NCBI GenBank assembly: GCA_024275115.1
Contig: JAJRZT010000077.1
Coordinates: 1 to 44,792, forward strand
Origin: Gammaproteobacteria bacterium
Lineage (GTDB): Bacteria; Pseudomonadota; Gammaproteobacteria; UBA6429; Thiohalophilaceae
Direction of reading: 5' to 3'
DNA length: 44,792 nucleotides
A program made the translations under genes and the position numbers. Each line of letters opens with the position of its first letter. The stretch's first letter is position 1. A model generated the notes under the pieces. The model was not told the DNA's origin, searched no databases, and worked only from the letters and a program-made list of their open reading frames with translations. This document shows positions 15,142 through 23,117 of the stretch, piece after piece.

Positions 15142-17370
15142 ATGAATTTCGTTACTCGATTTTTTGCGATTAATCTGGTTGCACTCACTCTCACCGCATG
15201 TGGTGGTGGCGAGGGTGCAGGTGGCATTGATGCCGGTGCTAATAATAACAACCCAAATTCAACACCACAGCCAGGCCAAAATAATAAAACCAATTCACAG
15301 GCCGTCACAGCGGCCTATAACAATGCTAAATCGAATATGGCCGCTTGTTTTGGCTGCCATATTGCAGGTGGCATTGCCGGCGGTACAAATTTAATACTCG
15401 ACATAAATAATGACAGCTTTACGCTCAACGCCCTGGCAAGCTATTCCAGCACCTTTGGCCGTGATACGTTGCTATCTAAAACTGTTGGTCAGCCCTTTCA
15501 TGCCGGTGGTAACGTTTTTGGTTCACGAACCTCGCAAGCCTACCTTGATTTAGAGCAACTCTTGATCTTGCTGGAAACATCTCAGCAAGCCGGTCAACCA
15601 GGCAATCTAGCCTTTACTATCGAATCGCCTTCACAAACTTTCCGCCGCGCTTCACTATACCTTACCGGCACAGTCCCAGGTCGCGGCCAGGTACTTAGCC
15701 TGCAAAATGCCAGCGACGAAGCATTAAGAAGCCAGATTTTAGGCTTGATGAATGGCGAAGGGTTTAAAAACTTCCTGAAAAACGGCGCTAATGCACGACT
15801 CAACAGCCGCCACTTAATTACCAGCACCCAGGGTGTCGCTTTTTATAATAAATACTACCTACCCAATACCGATAGTGCTGGGAATCGCAATACGGTGCGC
15901 CGCGACCTTGCCGAAGAGCCCCTGGAAATTATCGCTAATGTGGTGATGAATGACCGACCTTATAGCGAAATTTTAACGGCCAATTACACCATGGTCAGTC
16001 AGTACACCGATGAGTCCTATAATACAGGTTTAAACCTGGCACCCGGTGAATGGCGCCAGGCGCAAAACAGAGGCCAGGATGTTAAAACAAGTGCCTCTTT
16101 CTTCCGCGATGCAACCGGCGCAAGCCGCATAACCGACTTCCCGCATGCAGGTGTGCTATCAACATGGGCGTACCTCAGTAAATACCCCACCACCGCGACC
16201 AATCGTAATCGTGCTCGCGCACGTTGGACAATGCAGCATTTCCTGGGTTTTGATATTGAAAAATCGGCAACCCGTGCAATCAGCATTACGGATGTAGCCG
16301 ATGAAGTGAACCCAACAATGAATAACCCGGCCTGTACCGTTTGCCACCAAACGATGGACCCTATTTCAGGTGCATTCAAATTTTTCCACGAACGCGTAGG
16401 CTATAAAGCCAGTGGCACCGATTCACTGGACCGACGTTACCGCAGCCGCAACCCTGGCGTAGACTGGTACCAAAATATGCGCCCGGCAGGATACGGCAGT
16501 AGCCAGGTTCCCTCCAATGCTGATCCACTGCAATGGCTGGCACAGCGCATTGTTGAAGATAATCGTTTTGCCATTGGTGCCGTGAAGTTCTGGTGGTTTG
16601 CTGTCTTCGGTGAAGACGTACTGGACGAAAGTGCGCCTCGCGCACAACTCGAAGCGCAGGCTGCTCTTATTACTGCATTAGCCAATAGCTTCCGTCAAAA
16701 TTTAAATCTTAAGGAACTGCTGGCGGACATGATGATGACCCGTACTTTCCGCGCCAGCAAAAAAATAGACGGCTCTCTGGATGATAATTTGTTAACGGTG
16801 CACATGGGTGCGCGCCGCTTATTAACCGGCTACGAGCTGAAACAAAAAACACAGTCACTCACCGGTCTGGTCTGGGGCCGAACACGACCCAGTCTGGAAA
16901 GAGAATACAAGCTGCTTTACGGTGGTGCAAATGATGTCACCATTGAAAGACGTGCAACCACCATGTCATCCATGATGTATCGTGTTGCCGAACGGCATGC
17001 TTACAACATCGGTTGTGCAGCAGTGTTGTTAGACTTTAGTCTAACGCAAAGCCAGCGTCGGTTATTCACCGAAGTTGAAAACAACACACTAAATGAAACG
17101 GCCATTCGCAATCAAATTGTTGTGCTCTACGAGCGAATGCTAAACCGGCTCGTAACGATAAATTCAACCGAAGTTAATCAGGCCTACCAATTATTCCTCG
17201 ATTTACGCCAGGCACGCATTAATCTTGGTGGCAGCACTCGTATTAATGAAGGTATTCGCTGTGACAACCGTATGGATGGTGGCTCACTCAACGACCCGAG
17301 TTTTGTTTTGTCACCCTGGCGCGGCATGATCATTGCGATGATGACCGACCCTGATTACCTGTACGAATAA
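15142..17370 (+). CDS. Lipoprotein with two CXXCH haem motifs, DUF1588/DUF1592-like
   Basis: A 742-residue exported lipoprotein (lipobox LTAC, Cys20) with a low-complexity Gly/Asn linker. The first CXXCH is CFGCH at 69-73. The second is CTVCH at 398-402 within CTVCHQTMDPISGAFKFF, which resembles the DUF1588 motif of planctomycete-type cytochrome proteins. The start is the ATG at 15142, directly after a GGGGGG Shine-Dalgarno; an upstream ATG at 15124 would spoil the signal peptide. A small hairpin (TGGCAG-aaaa-CTGCCA) lies just upstream. It pairs with the DUF1501 gene 12 bp downstream. Covalent haem binding and outer-membrane attachment are inferred; the substrate is unknown. Confidence 0.82.
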   Translation: MNFVTRFFAINLVALTLTACGGGEGAGGIDAGANNNNPNSTPQPGQNNKTNSQAVTAAYNNAKSNMAACFGCHIAGGIAGGTNLILDINNDSFTLNALASYSSTFGRDTLLSKTVGQPFHAGGNVFGSRTSQAYLDLEQLLILLETSQQAGQPGNLAFTIESPSQTFRRASLYLTGTVPGRGQVLSLQNASDEALRSQILGLMNGEGFKNFLKNGANARLNSRHLITSTQGVAFYNKYYLPNTDSAGNRNTVRRDLAEEPLEIIANVVMNDRPYSEILTANYTMVSQYTDESYNTGLNLAPGEWRQAQNRGQDVKTSASFFRDATGASRITDFPHAGVLSTWAYLSKYPTTATNRNRARARWTMQHFLGFDIEKSATRAISITDVADEVNPTMNNPACTVCHQTMDPISGAFKFFHERVGYKASGTDSLDRRYRSRNPGVDWYQNMRPAGYGSSQVPSNADPLQWLAQRIVEDNRFAIGAVKFWWFAVFGEDVLDESAPRAQLEAQAALITALANSFRQNLNLKELLADMMMTRTFRASKKIDGSLDDNLLTVHMGARRLLTGYELKQKTQSLTGLVWGRTRPSLEREYKLLYGGANDVTIERRATTMSSMMYRVAERHAYNIGCAAVLLDFSLTQSQRRLFTEVENNTLNETAIRNQIVVLYERMLNRLVTINSTEVNQAYQLFLDLRQARINLGGSTRINEGIRCDNRMDGGSLNDPSFVLSPWRGMIIAMMTDPDYLYE

Positions 17371-17382
17371 GCGAGAATTGCC

Positions 17383-18669
17383 ATGAAAAGAAGAGACTTT
17401 TTAAAAATGACGGCAGCAACCAGCTTGTTTGCCAGCTTTCCAGCACTGCTAAAAGCCAACAGTGACTATCAGGGTAAGTTAGTGGTTACTGTTTTTGCCC
17501 GTGGTGGCTGGGACCCCACCAGCTTCTGCGACCCGAAAATGAACGCTGCCGGTGAGCGAATTATTAATAACTGGGCAGCCGCCAACAGCATCCAAACGGC
17601 AGGAAATATTAACTATGCACCGTTTGCCGATAACGATGCTTTCTTTCAGGCGCACTTTCAAAAAATGCTGGTCATAAACGGTATCGATGTTAAATCCAAT
17701 GGGCACAGTACCGGCACACTGAACAACATGACCGGTATTATGAAAGACGGCTATCCTTCTATCGCTGCACTGTTTGCTGCTAGCAATAAATCACAGCAGC
17801 TGATGCCCTGGCTGGCTGGCACTTCCCGGCCTAACAGTGGCAAATTACTCGTGCCATCAACGATGGCAAACCGAAGTGAGCTTGACCGCCTTAAAAGGCT
17901 GGCACTTCCCAACCGCTTTCGAACCGGAAGAACCGATGTTTATCTGCAAAATGAGGAACTGGCCTTGCTGCGGCAATTTCGCCAGACTCAAGGCACAGCA
18001 CGCATGAATGATGCACAGCAAATGCCCAAGCAACGCCGGCAATACCAGGACTTTCTGGCCGCCACTTATTCCGATGGCAGCTTTGAAAACTTTATTAATT
18101 TGCTCGAAACAGCCGATACTAAAGGCCTGAACCCGAACAATCGGTTCTTTGGTCAGGCAGCCAGTACCATGGCGGCTTTTAAAGCTGGCATCAGTCTGAC
18201 GGCCGACATCAGTGTGTCCGGTTTTGATACACACGGCACCCACGACACACGGCATGCGTCTGCACTAACAAATCTTACCACCACCGTTGATTTACTCTGG
18301 TATATGGCAACACAATACAATATTGAAGATAGATTAGTCGTTGTAATCAGCTCCGACTTTGGGCGCACCAATCGCTATAACGATGGCAATGGTAAGGATC
18401 ACTGGAGTATCACCAGCAGCATTATCATGGAGAATAATCCCAGCTGGGGTAATCGCGTGGTGGGCACCACCGATGGCGCTCACTTTGCCAGTAAAATTAA
18501 CTTCAATAATCTGCAGGAAGATAATGCCAGTGGCACAACCATTGAACCAAAACACCTAATGACCGCAATGCGATCATATCTAAATATTGAGACTCAACCG
18601 GCCAGCCTTAGGTTTGATCTGGATGTCGCTGCCGTGCCGGACTTTTTTAATCCGGCACTGATGACTTAA
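17383..18669 (+). CDS. DUF1501 family protein, Tat-exported
   Basis: A 428-residue protein with an N-terminal twin-arginine signal (RRDFLKM) followed by a hydrophobic stretch. The body carries DUF1501 features related to the alkaline phosphatase superfamily: VFARGGWDPTSF, VINGIDVKSNGHSTGT, SGFDTHGTHDTRHA and VVVISSDFGRTNRYNDGNGKDHW, where Asp/His residues would bind metals. DUF1501 genes are commonly paired with large DUF1592/DUF1588- or DUF1800-type genes, as here. The Tat signal suggests folding in the cytoplasm, perhaps with a cofactor. Enzymatic activity unknown. Confidence 0.88.
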   Translation: MKRRDFLKMTAATSLFASFPALLKANSDYQGKLVVTVFARGGWDPTSFCDPKMNAAGERIINNWAAANSIQTAGNINYAPFADNDAFFQAHFQKMLVINGIDVKSNGHSTGTLNNMTGIMKDGYPSIAALFAASNKSQQLMPWLAGTSRPNSGKLLVPSTMANRSELDRLKRLALPNRFRTGRTDVYLQNEELALLRQFRQTQGTARMNDAQQMPKQRRQYQDFLAATYSDGSFENFINLLETADTKGLNPNNRFFGQAASTMAAFKAGISLTADISVSGFDTHGTHDTRHASALTNLTTTVDLLWYMATQYNIEDRLVVVISSDFGRTNRYNDGNGKDHWSITSSIIMENNPSWGNRVVGTTDGAHFASKINFNNLQEDNASGTTIEPKHLMTAMRSYLNIETQPASLRFDLDVAAVPDFFNPALMT

Positions 18670-18735
18670 GCTTTTAATAACGGAGCCAACTCAACAGGGG
18701 TAAAATCCAGTGATAAAAAACGATAGCAGGCTTAC

Positions 18736-18759
18736 TCAGAAATAGAAGATTATTTCTGA
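18736..18759. terminator. Possible bidirectional stem-loop between convergent genes
   Basis: TCAGAAATA and TATTTCTGA form a perfect 9-bp stem with a 6-nt loop, between the DUF1501 gene and the convergent hydrolase gene, overlapping the latter's stop. There is no strong T-run, so the terminator role is uncertain. Confidence 0.4.
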
Positions 18760-19379
18760 TAGGTAAAATACCCCTGCTGCAAGAACACACAAACCTGTTC
18801 GGCAACGGCTCTATTATAAATTAGCCCCATATGTGAACAAGGCATAATCAGATGTTCTGTTGTGTTATTTAGTTTTGTTTCCGATACTGCCACCGTACCA
18901 TCATTGTCGCCACTAAAGTGCGCAAGTAATCGCCCGACACCCAGCCTGCCTGCGCCTGCAATCACGCCTAACGGGTTGCTTGACCGCCATTGAGGTGCAT
19001 CACCTAACAGCCCCTGCTGCACACTTTTACCCAGTATAAGTCGACCCCAGGCTGAATGACTAAGCTGTTCAGCTACTTCACTGCCTGCATGCGGCGTACC
19101 TAAAGCCAGCACCTTACCATTGCGCTGCTCAGGGTAAAGATAAAATAAATGACGAACAACCATGCCACCTAAACTATGTGCAACAAAATGCAACGGCTGT
19201 TGCGTATCAAACTGTTGTATATAGCTTTGCAATTGAACCGCACTTTCCCTGGGGCTTTTTCTAACGGTTGAGTAATGAAACTGGTGCACCTTAAAGCCAC
19301 ATCGCCGCACGCGTTTGCGTAAAAGAGCCATATCAATGCCCAGCATCCACAGGCCATGAATAAACACAACATTTTCCAT
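18750..19379 (-). CDS. Alpha/beta hydrolase, lipase-like
   Basis: A 209-residue alpha/beta hydrolase. The strand-loop FIHGLW near the N-terminus gives the oxyanion region, the nucleophile elbow AHSLGG holds Ser69, the acid is probably Asp158 or Asp160 in SGDNDGTV, and His183 lies in CSHMGL. GTPHAGS is typical of PGAP1/triacylglycerol-lipase-like members. No signal peptide is visible, so it is probably cytoplasmic. The substrate is unknown. Confidence 0.85.
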   Translation of the reverse strand: MENVVFIHGLWMLGIDMALLRKRVRRCGFKVHQFHYSTVRKSPRESAVQLQSYIQQFDTQQPLHFVAHSLGGMVVRHLFYLYPEQRNGKVLALGTPHAGSEVAEQLSHSAWGRLILGKSVQQGLLGDAPQWRSSNPLGVIAGAGRLGVGRLLAHFSGDNDGTVAVSETKLNNTTEHLIMPCSHMGLIYNRAVAEQVCVFLQQGYFTYQK

Positions 19380-19437
19380 TGCACTGGCTCCTTTGTTATT
19401 TATTGAAACTTAGTACTTTCCTGTTTTTACTGTAGAT

Positions 19438-20301
19438 TTAAAATCTGGCAGATAACCAACGAGTGTAGCGTTTTATAAAATATTTTAATTGTTTAAATTC
19501 CACAAAGCGATCACTACCAAACTGTACCTCTATTAACACATCATCAAGCAAAATAAATCCCACTGTAAAATCTGCCTGGCTATCCATTAATAAAACAGGG
19601 AACCCGTATAATTTTTCTTTTTCTACACGAGTATATTTTTTCTGGTTACTTTTTCGATTCCAGCTATTCCATTTATTTCTTGCCGCAGATACCGTTCTGT
19701 ATTTAGAAATCCCTATACCAAGATAACCGATATACTCCCTGTCTTTTTTCTTGAAAACACGTTTATATCCAGAAAAGCCAATATCATAAATTTCTTTATC
19801 TGCCAGATTCTGTTTTTTTAACTTGCTACATTTTCTTTGCATGGCAGAAAAGAACTGTTCTTTACTCTGTTTATTTCTTAATTGAAACTCATATTTCCAA
19901 AATTCATTCTCCATATATTGTAATTGCACATTCACGGAATCATTTTCCCGGGGGAGATTGGTATCTTTTATTGCATGCTGTAACTTAAACCTGGAAATTT
20001 CACGTTCTTTCTTAAAAACTTTATTCCGCAATAACTTTAACGCAGCATCTTTATTACAATAAGATTTTTTGCTTCCTTTTAATATCGCCGCCGAACCAAA
20101 AGGATATAAAAACGCTTTTAACTTAACGCTGCCTGTTGTTTTCTTTTCAGTTGAACTTATTTTTAAATGTGTTGGCTTTTCCTGGCTAAAATGTGCCACC
20201 CCATCTTCATCAACCCATTTATATATTTTTGCGCTAACCTGCTGAAAAACCAGCATTAAAGAGAATACCAGGCATAGTGCTTTTAAGCTGTTAACTCGCA
20301 T
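19438..20301 (-). CDS. Exported DUF4124-domain protein, unknown C-terminus
   Basis: A 287-residue protein with a signal peptide (LKALCLVFSLMLVFQQVSA) directly followed by a DUF4124 segment (KIYKWVDEDGVAHFSQEKP), a small periplasmic beta domain of unknown role. The remaining 230 residues are Lys-rich and not recognised. The start is taken as the ATG at 20301, with AGGCGG 5 bp upstream; ATG at 20325 and TTG at 20331 are possible alternatives. It is divergent from the next gene. Confidence 0.7.
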   Translation of the reverse strand: MRVNSLKALCLVFSLMLVFQQVSAKIYKWVDEDGVAHFSQEKPTHLKISSTEKKTTGSVKLKAFLYPFGSAAILKGSKKSYCNKDAALKLLRNKVFKKEREISRFKLQHAIKDTNLPRENDSVNVQLQYMENEFWKYEFQLRNKQSKEQFFSAMQRKCSKLKKQNLADKEIYDIGFSGYKRVFKKKDREYIGYLGIGISKYRTVSAARNKWNSWNRKSNQKKYTRVEKEKLYGFPVLLMDSQADFTVGFILLDDVLIEVQFGSDRFVEFKQLKYFIKRYTRWLSARF

Positions 20302-20420
20302 TAAGACCGCCTTTTGAAATAACATATTCAATTTCCTTTAGCCATATTTAATCAAAAATTTATTCAAGTCTATGTATTTTTGGCCGCTTATATAAATAAG
20401 TGTTGAATAAGGTGTCTTCT

Positions 20421-21023
20421 ATGTCAATAAATCAGCAATCCGGTATTACCGCGCAATGGCACGAACTTATTACCGATGCGCAATCTGCAAACGGTATTCA
20501 ACTCAATACACATCTCGAAAGCTATCTTGTTCACACTCTGATCCACTACTCGCAGCGACCGGAAATTGCCGCACGTATTTTTGCCATTGACTATATGCTG
20601 GCACAACATGAACAAGGTCAGGTGCGCAGCAGCCAACTGCGCGAACTCGCGGATCAGTGTTTGCTCTATGCAGGGCTTTTTCCTCAGCACGCAAAACAAC
20701 GTCATGTGCGCGTAAGCTATTATGTTGACATTGGCCGCAGTGCTTATCTGGATCTTTCGAATGGAGAACATTTATGGGCTGATATTTTTGTCCAGATTAG
20801 TGACAAGTTTGTGACTTTAATGGACACCTTACTGGCGATTCATTCGCTCAATGAATCAGCAAATCATGATGAGCCAGCCTATCCATTAGATCCATTGCTT
20901 GCGCTACAAGTCTGGCAAGATACTCAAAGCCAGCAGGCCTTAAAAATACTGCAGCAACAAACCCGCTCAAGCAATATTGTTGATTTTCGCTCGTCACAGA
21001 AAAGTAAAAATATAAAACATTAA
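20421..21023 (+). CDS. Conserved-looking hypothetical cytoplasmic protein
   Basis: A 200-residue protein without signal peptide or membrane segments. It is alpha-helical in character, with a regular spacing of Leu/Tyr in the middle (for example LESYLVHTLIHYSQRPEIAA). No family is recognised. The start is the ATG at 20421, preceded by AAGGTG at 6 bp; an upstream GTG would add 7 residues without support. It lies upstream of the palindrome and outer-membrane gene, but they are probably not coupled. Confidence 0.6.
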   Translation: MSINQQSGITAQWHELITDAQSANGIQLNTHLESYLVHTLIHYSQRPEIAARIFAIDYMLAQHEQGQVRSSQLRELADQCLLYAGLFPQHAKQRHVRVSYYVDIGRSAYLDLSNGEHLWADIFVQISDKFVTLMDTLLAIHSLNESANHDEPAYPLDPLLALQVWQDTQSQQALKILQQQTRSSNIVDFRSSQKSKNIKH

Positions 21024-21044
21024 TTTTTCTGTCAACCAAATCCA

Positions 21045-21080
21045 CTCCTATACGTTAATATCATTATTAACGTATAGGAG
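21045..21080 (+). promoter_or_regulatory. Perfect 16-bp-arm palindrome covering a ribosome binding site
   Basis: CTCCTATACGTTAATA (21045-21060) and its exact reverse complement (21065-21080) flank a 4-nt loop TCAT. The right arm ends in GGAG, the Shine-Dalgarno of the TTG-started outer-membrane gene that begins 8 bp further on. In RNA the stem would sequester the ribosome binding site; as DNA it could be an operator. There is no T-run, so it is not a typical terminator of the upstream gene. Confidence 0.8.
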
Positions 21081-21087
21081 CTGCATT

Positions 21088-21927
21088 TTGAAACAACCCG
21101 CCATTCACTTAACACTCTTCTTAACACTCACTTTACATACCTTTACCACCCAAGCCGGTGAGGCAGGGCTCAGCTATTCAAGCGATTCCAACAGCACCCA
21201 AAGCAGCCTGCTCAATGTTAGCTTTAATGCAACGGCGCAAACTCAGCTTTATCTTGGCGGCGGTGAATCGGTTATTAAAGACGACAGCGGTGAAATAACT
21301 GTAACAAGTTATAATATTGGCCTGAGCAGCATTGTCGATGAGCAAATTGACTATGACATTGGCTATAGCTACTGGGGCAACAACAATGAAATTAGCACAG
21401 AAACCGTTCATTTAAGCTTGTCTTTATATACGCAAGACTGGAAATTTACAATTCGCCCCGAATTGCAACAAATTGTACTTTTCACTAAAAACTTACGGCG
21501 TCAGGTTGATATTCAGGGCAATGGTTTTTACAGCAGTATTGAATACTTTGGTTTCGACACCATTAGCTTCTTTTATGCTCGGAGTAATTATAGTTACAAT
21601 AGAAACCTGACCCTCCTCAACACAAGGCTTGCTGATTTATTTTTTAGCAATACAGCATTACTGCTCAGCGGCAGTTTTATCGAAAAGCGCGATCAGGCTG
21701 AAGTGGCATTTAACCTTAGTGGAAATAATGTGCTGCCCAAACGCATTGCGGTGTCCTATTCACAGTCACTTATTGCTATTGACAAAAGCCATAGCAAAAC
21801 CCTTGCTGTAAGCCTGCGCTTTAATCTTTCAAGGAATATAGAGCTCGAACTTGAAGGCGGCGAAGTTCGCCCTGAATTTAGCAATAAACTAAACTATGCT
21901 GTTGTTTCAATTCGCTACAAATACTAA
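21088..21927 (+). CDS. Outer-membrane beta-barrel protein, unknown function
   Basis: A 279-residue exported protein with a signal peptide ending around TTQAGEA. The rest consists of alternating amphipathic strands, and it ends in VVSIRYKY, a typical barrel C-terminus with terminal aromatic. The start is TTG, 8 bp after GGAG that lies inside the palindrome at 21045-21080. No specific family is recognised. The rare start codon plus masked ribosome binding site suggest low or conditional translation. Confidence 0.72.
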   Translation: MKQPAIHLTLFLTLTLHTFTTQAGEAGLSYSSDSNSTQSSLLNVSFNATAQTQLYLGGGESVIKDDSGEITVTSYNIGLSSIVDEQIDYDIGYSYWGNNNEISTETVHLSLSLYTQDWKFTIRPELQQIVLFTKNLRRQVDIQGNGFYSSIEYFGFDTISFFYARSNYSYNRNLTLLNTRLADLFFSNTALLLSGSFIEKRDQAEVAFNLSGNNVLPKRIAVSYSQSLIAIDKSHSKTLAVSLRFNLSRNIELELEGGEVRPEFSNKLNYAVVSIRYKY

Positions 21928-22073
21928 CAATATCCTTGCGAACAGGCATACTACTTTGCTTCTCTAAATTCGTAGAAACGCAAAAATAAGATCTATAATA
22001 ATAATCTGTTATAATAACCGTGCTGGCTTTTATTCAGCAATAAATATGCACTCTTACACATGTTCTGTTACAA

Positions 22074-23117
22074 ATGGCAAAACAAATTAAAGCGGTCTCC
22101 CTTATTTCTGGCGGCCTCGACTCACTTCTTTCAACAAAACTGATCATCGAGCAGGGCATCCATGTTGAAGGTATTAATTTTTTTACTGGCTTCTGTGTTG
22201 AAGGCCATACCCATGCCATTCGAAAAAAAGATAAAGCAAAACCCAAACGTAATAATGCCTTGTGGGTAGCTGAACAGCTTGGGATTAAATTACATATTAT
22301 TGACGTAATAGAGGAATACAAAGATGTATTACTCAACCCCAAACACGGTTACGGCCAGAATATGAATCCCTGCCTGGACTGTAAAGGTTTTATGGTTAAA
22401 AAAGCACTTGAATGGATTAAAGAAAATGACTTTGACTTTATTATAACCGGCGAAGTCATTGGCCAGCGCCCCATGTCACAACGTAAAGATACCATGCCGG
22501 TTATTCAGCGCGAATCTGGCGCCGGTGATTTACTGGTTCGCCCATTATGTGCACAACATTTGCCGGCCACCTTGCCTGAACGTGAAGGCTGGCTTGATCG
22601 TGACAAGCTACTGGATTTTTCCGGCCGTACCCGTAAACCACAGTTTGCACTCGCCGAAGAATTTGGCTTTGAAGATTATGCCACACCCGCTGGTGGCTGT
22701 TGTTTTTTAACCGATAAATCTTACTCCGTTAAACTGGTCGACTTGTGGAAACATCGTGGCAACCGTGAATACGAGCTCGACGACATCATGTTATTAAAAG
22801 TTGGCCGCCATATTCGCCCTAATGATAAATATAAAATTATTGTTTCACGTGAAGAGGGTGAAAATAAATTTTTGGAAGGTTATAAAAAACAATTTACTCA
22901 CCTTTATATAAGCAGTCACCCGGGGCCACTGGCATTAATAGAAGGCGAAATAAGTAACGAGGAATTAAAACTGGCCGGGCAAATCGTTGCACGTTACAGC
23001 CAGGGGCGTGATGCAGACGAAGTGGAAGTAACAGCAAAGCCCTTAAACCAGGATGAAATTGTTTTTAAGGTTGCGCCCATGCCTGCCAGCGATATTCCAC
23101 AAAGCTGGTACGTTTAA
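22074..23117 (+). CDS. ThiI/QueC-like PP-loop tRNA thiolation-type enzyme with NFACT-R-like C-terminus
   Basis: A 347-residue ATP-pyrophosphatase family protein. The PP-loop is SGGLDS (about residues 12-17), followed by the cysteine motifs CLDCKGFM and GGCCFLTD, which could carry persulfide or an iron-sulfur cluster. The C-terminal ~150 residues (RHIRPNDKYKIIVSREEGENKF onward, partly quoted) resemble an NFACT RNA-binding (NFACT-R) domain. Such proteins are often annotated as tRNA (5-methylaminomethyl-2-thiouridylate)-methyltransferase, but the PP-loop argues for sulfur transfer or adenylation rather than methylation. No Shine-Dalgarno is visible before the ATG. Exact modification unknown. Confidence 0.75.
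   Translation: MAKQIKAVSLISGGLDSLLSTKLIIEQGIHVEGINFFTGFCVEGHTHAIRKKDKAKPKRNNALWVAEQLGIKLHIIDVIEEYKDVLLNPKHGYGQNMNPCLDCKGFMVKKALEWIKENDFDFIITGEVIGQRPMSQRKDTMPVIQRESGAGDLLVRPLCAQHLPATLPEREGWLDRDKLLDFSGRTRKPQFALAEEFGFEDYATPAGGCCFLTDKSYSVKLVDLWKHRGNREYELDDIMLLKVGRHIRPNDKYKIIVSREEGENKFLEGYKKQFTHLYISSHPGPLALIEGEISNEELKLAGQIVARYSQGRDADEVEVTAKPLNQDEIVFKVAPMPASDIPQSWYV

Noticed and set aside
16017..16685. Several reverse-strand reading frames inside the CXXCH lipoprotein gene
   Set aside because: Fully within a well-supported gene with clear motifs on the plus strand; codon shadows.
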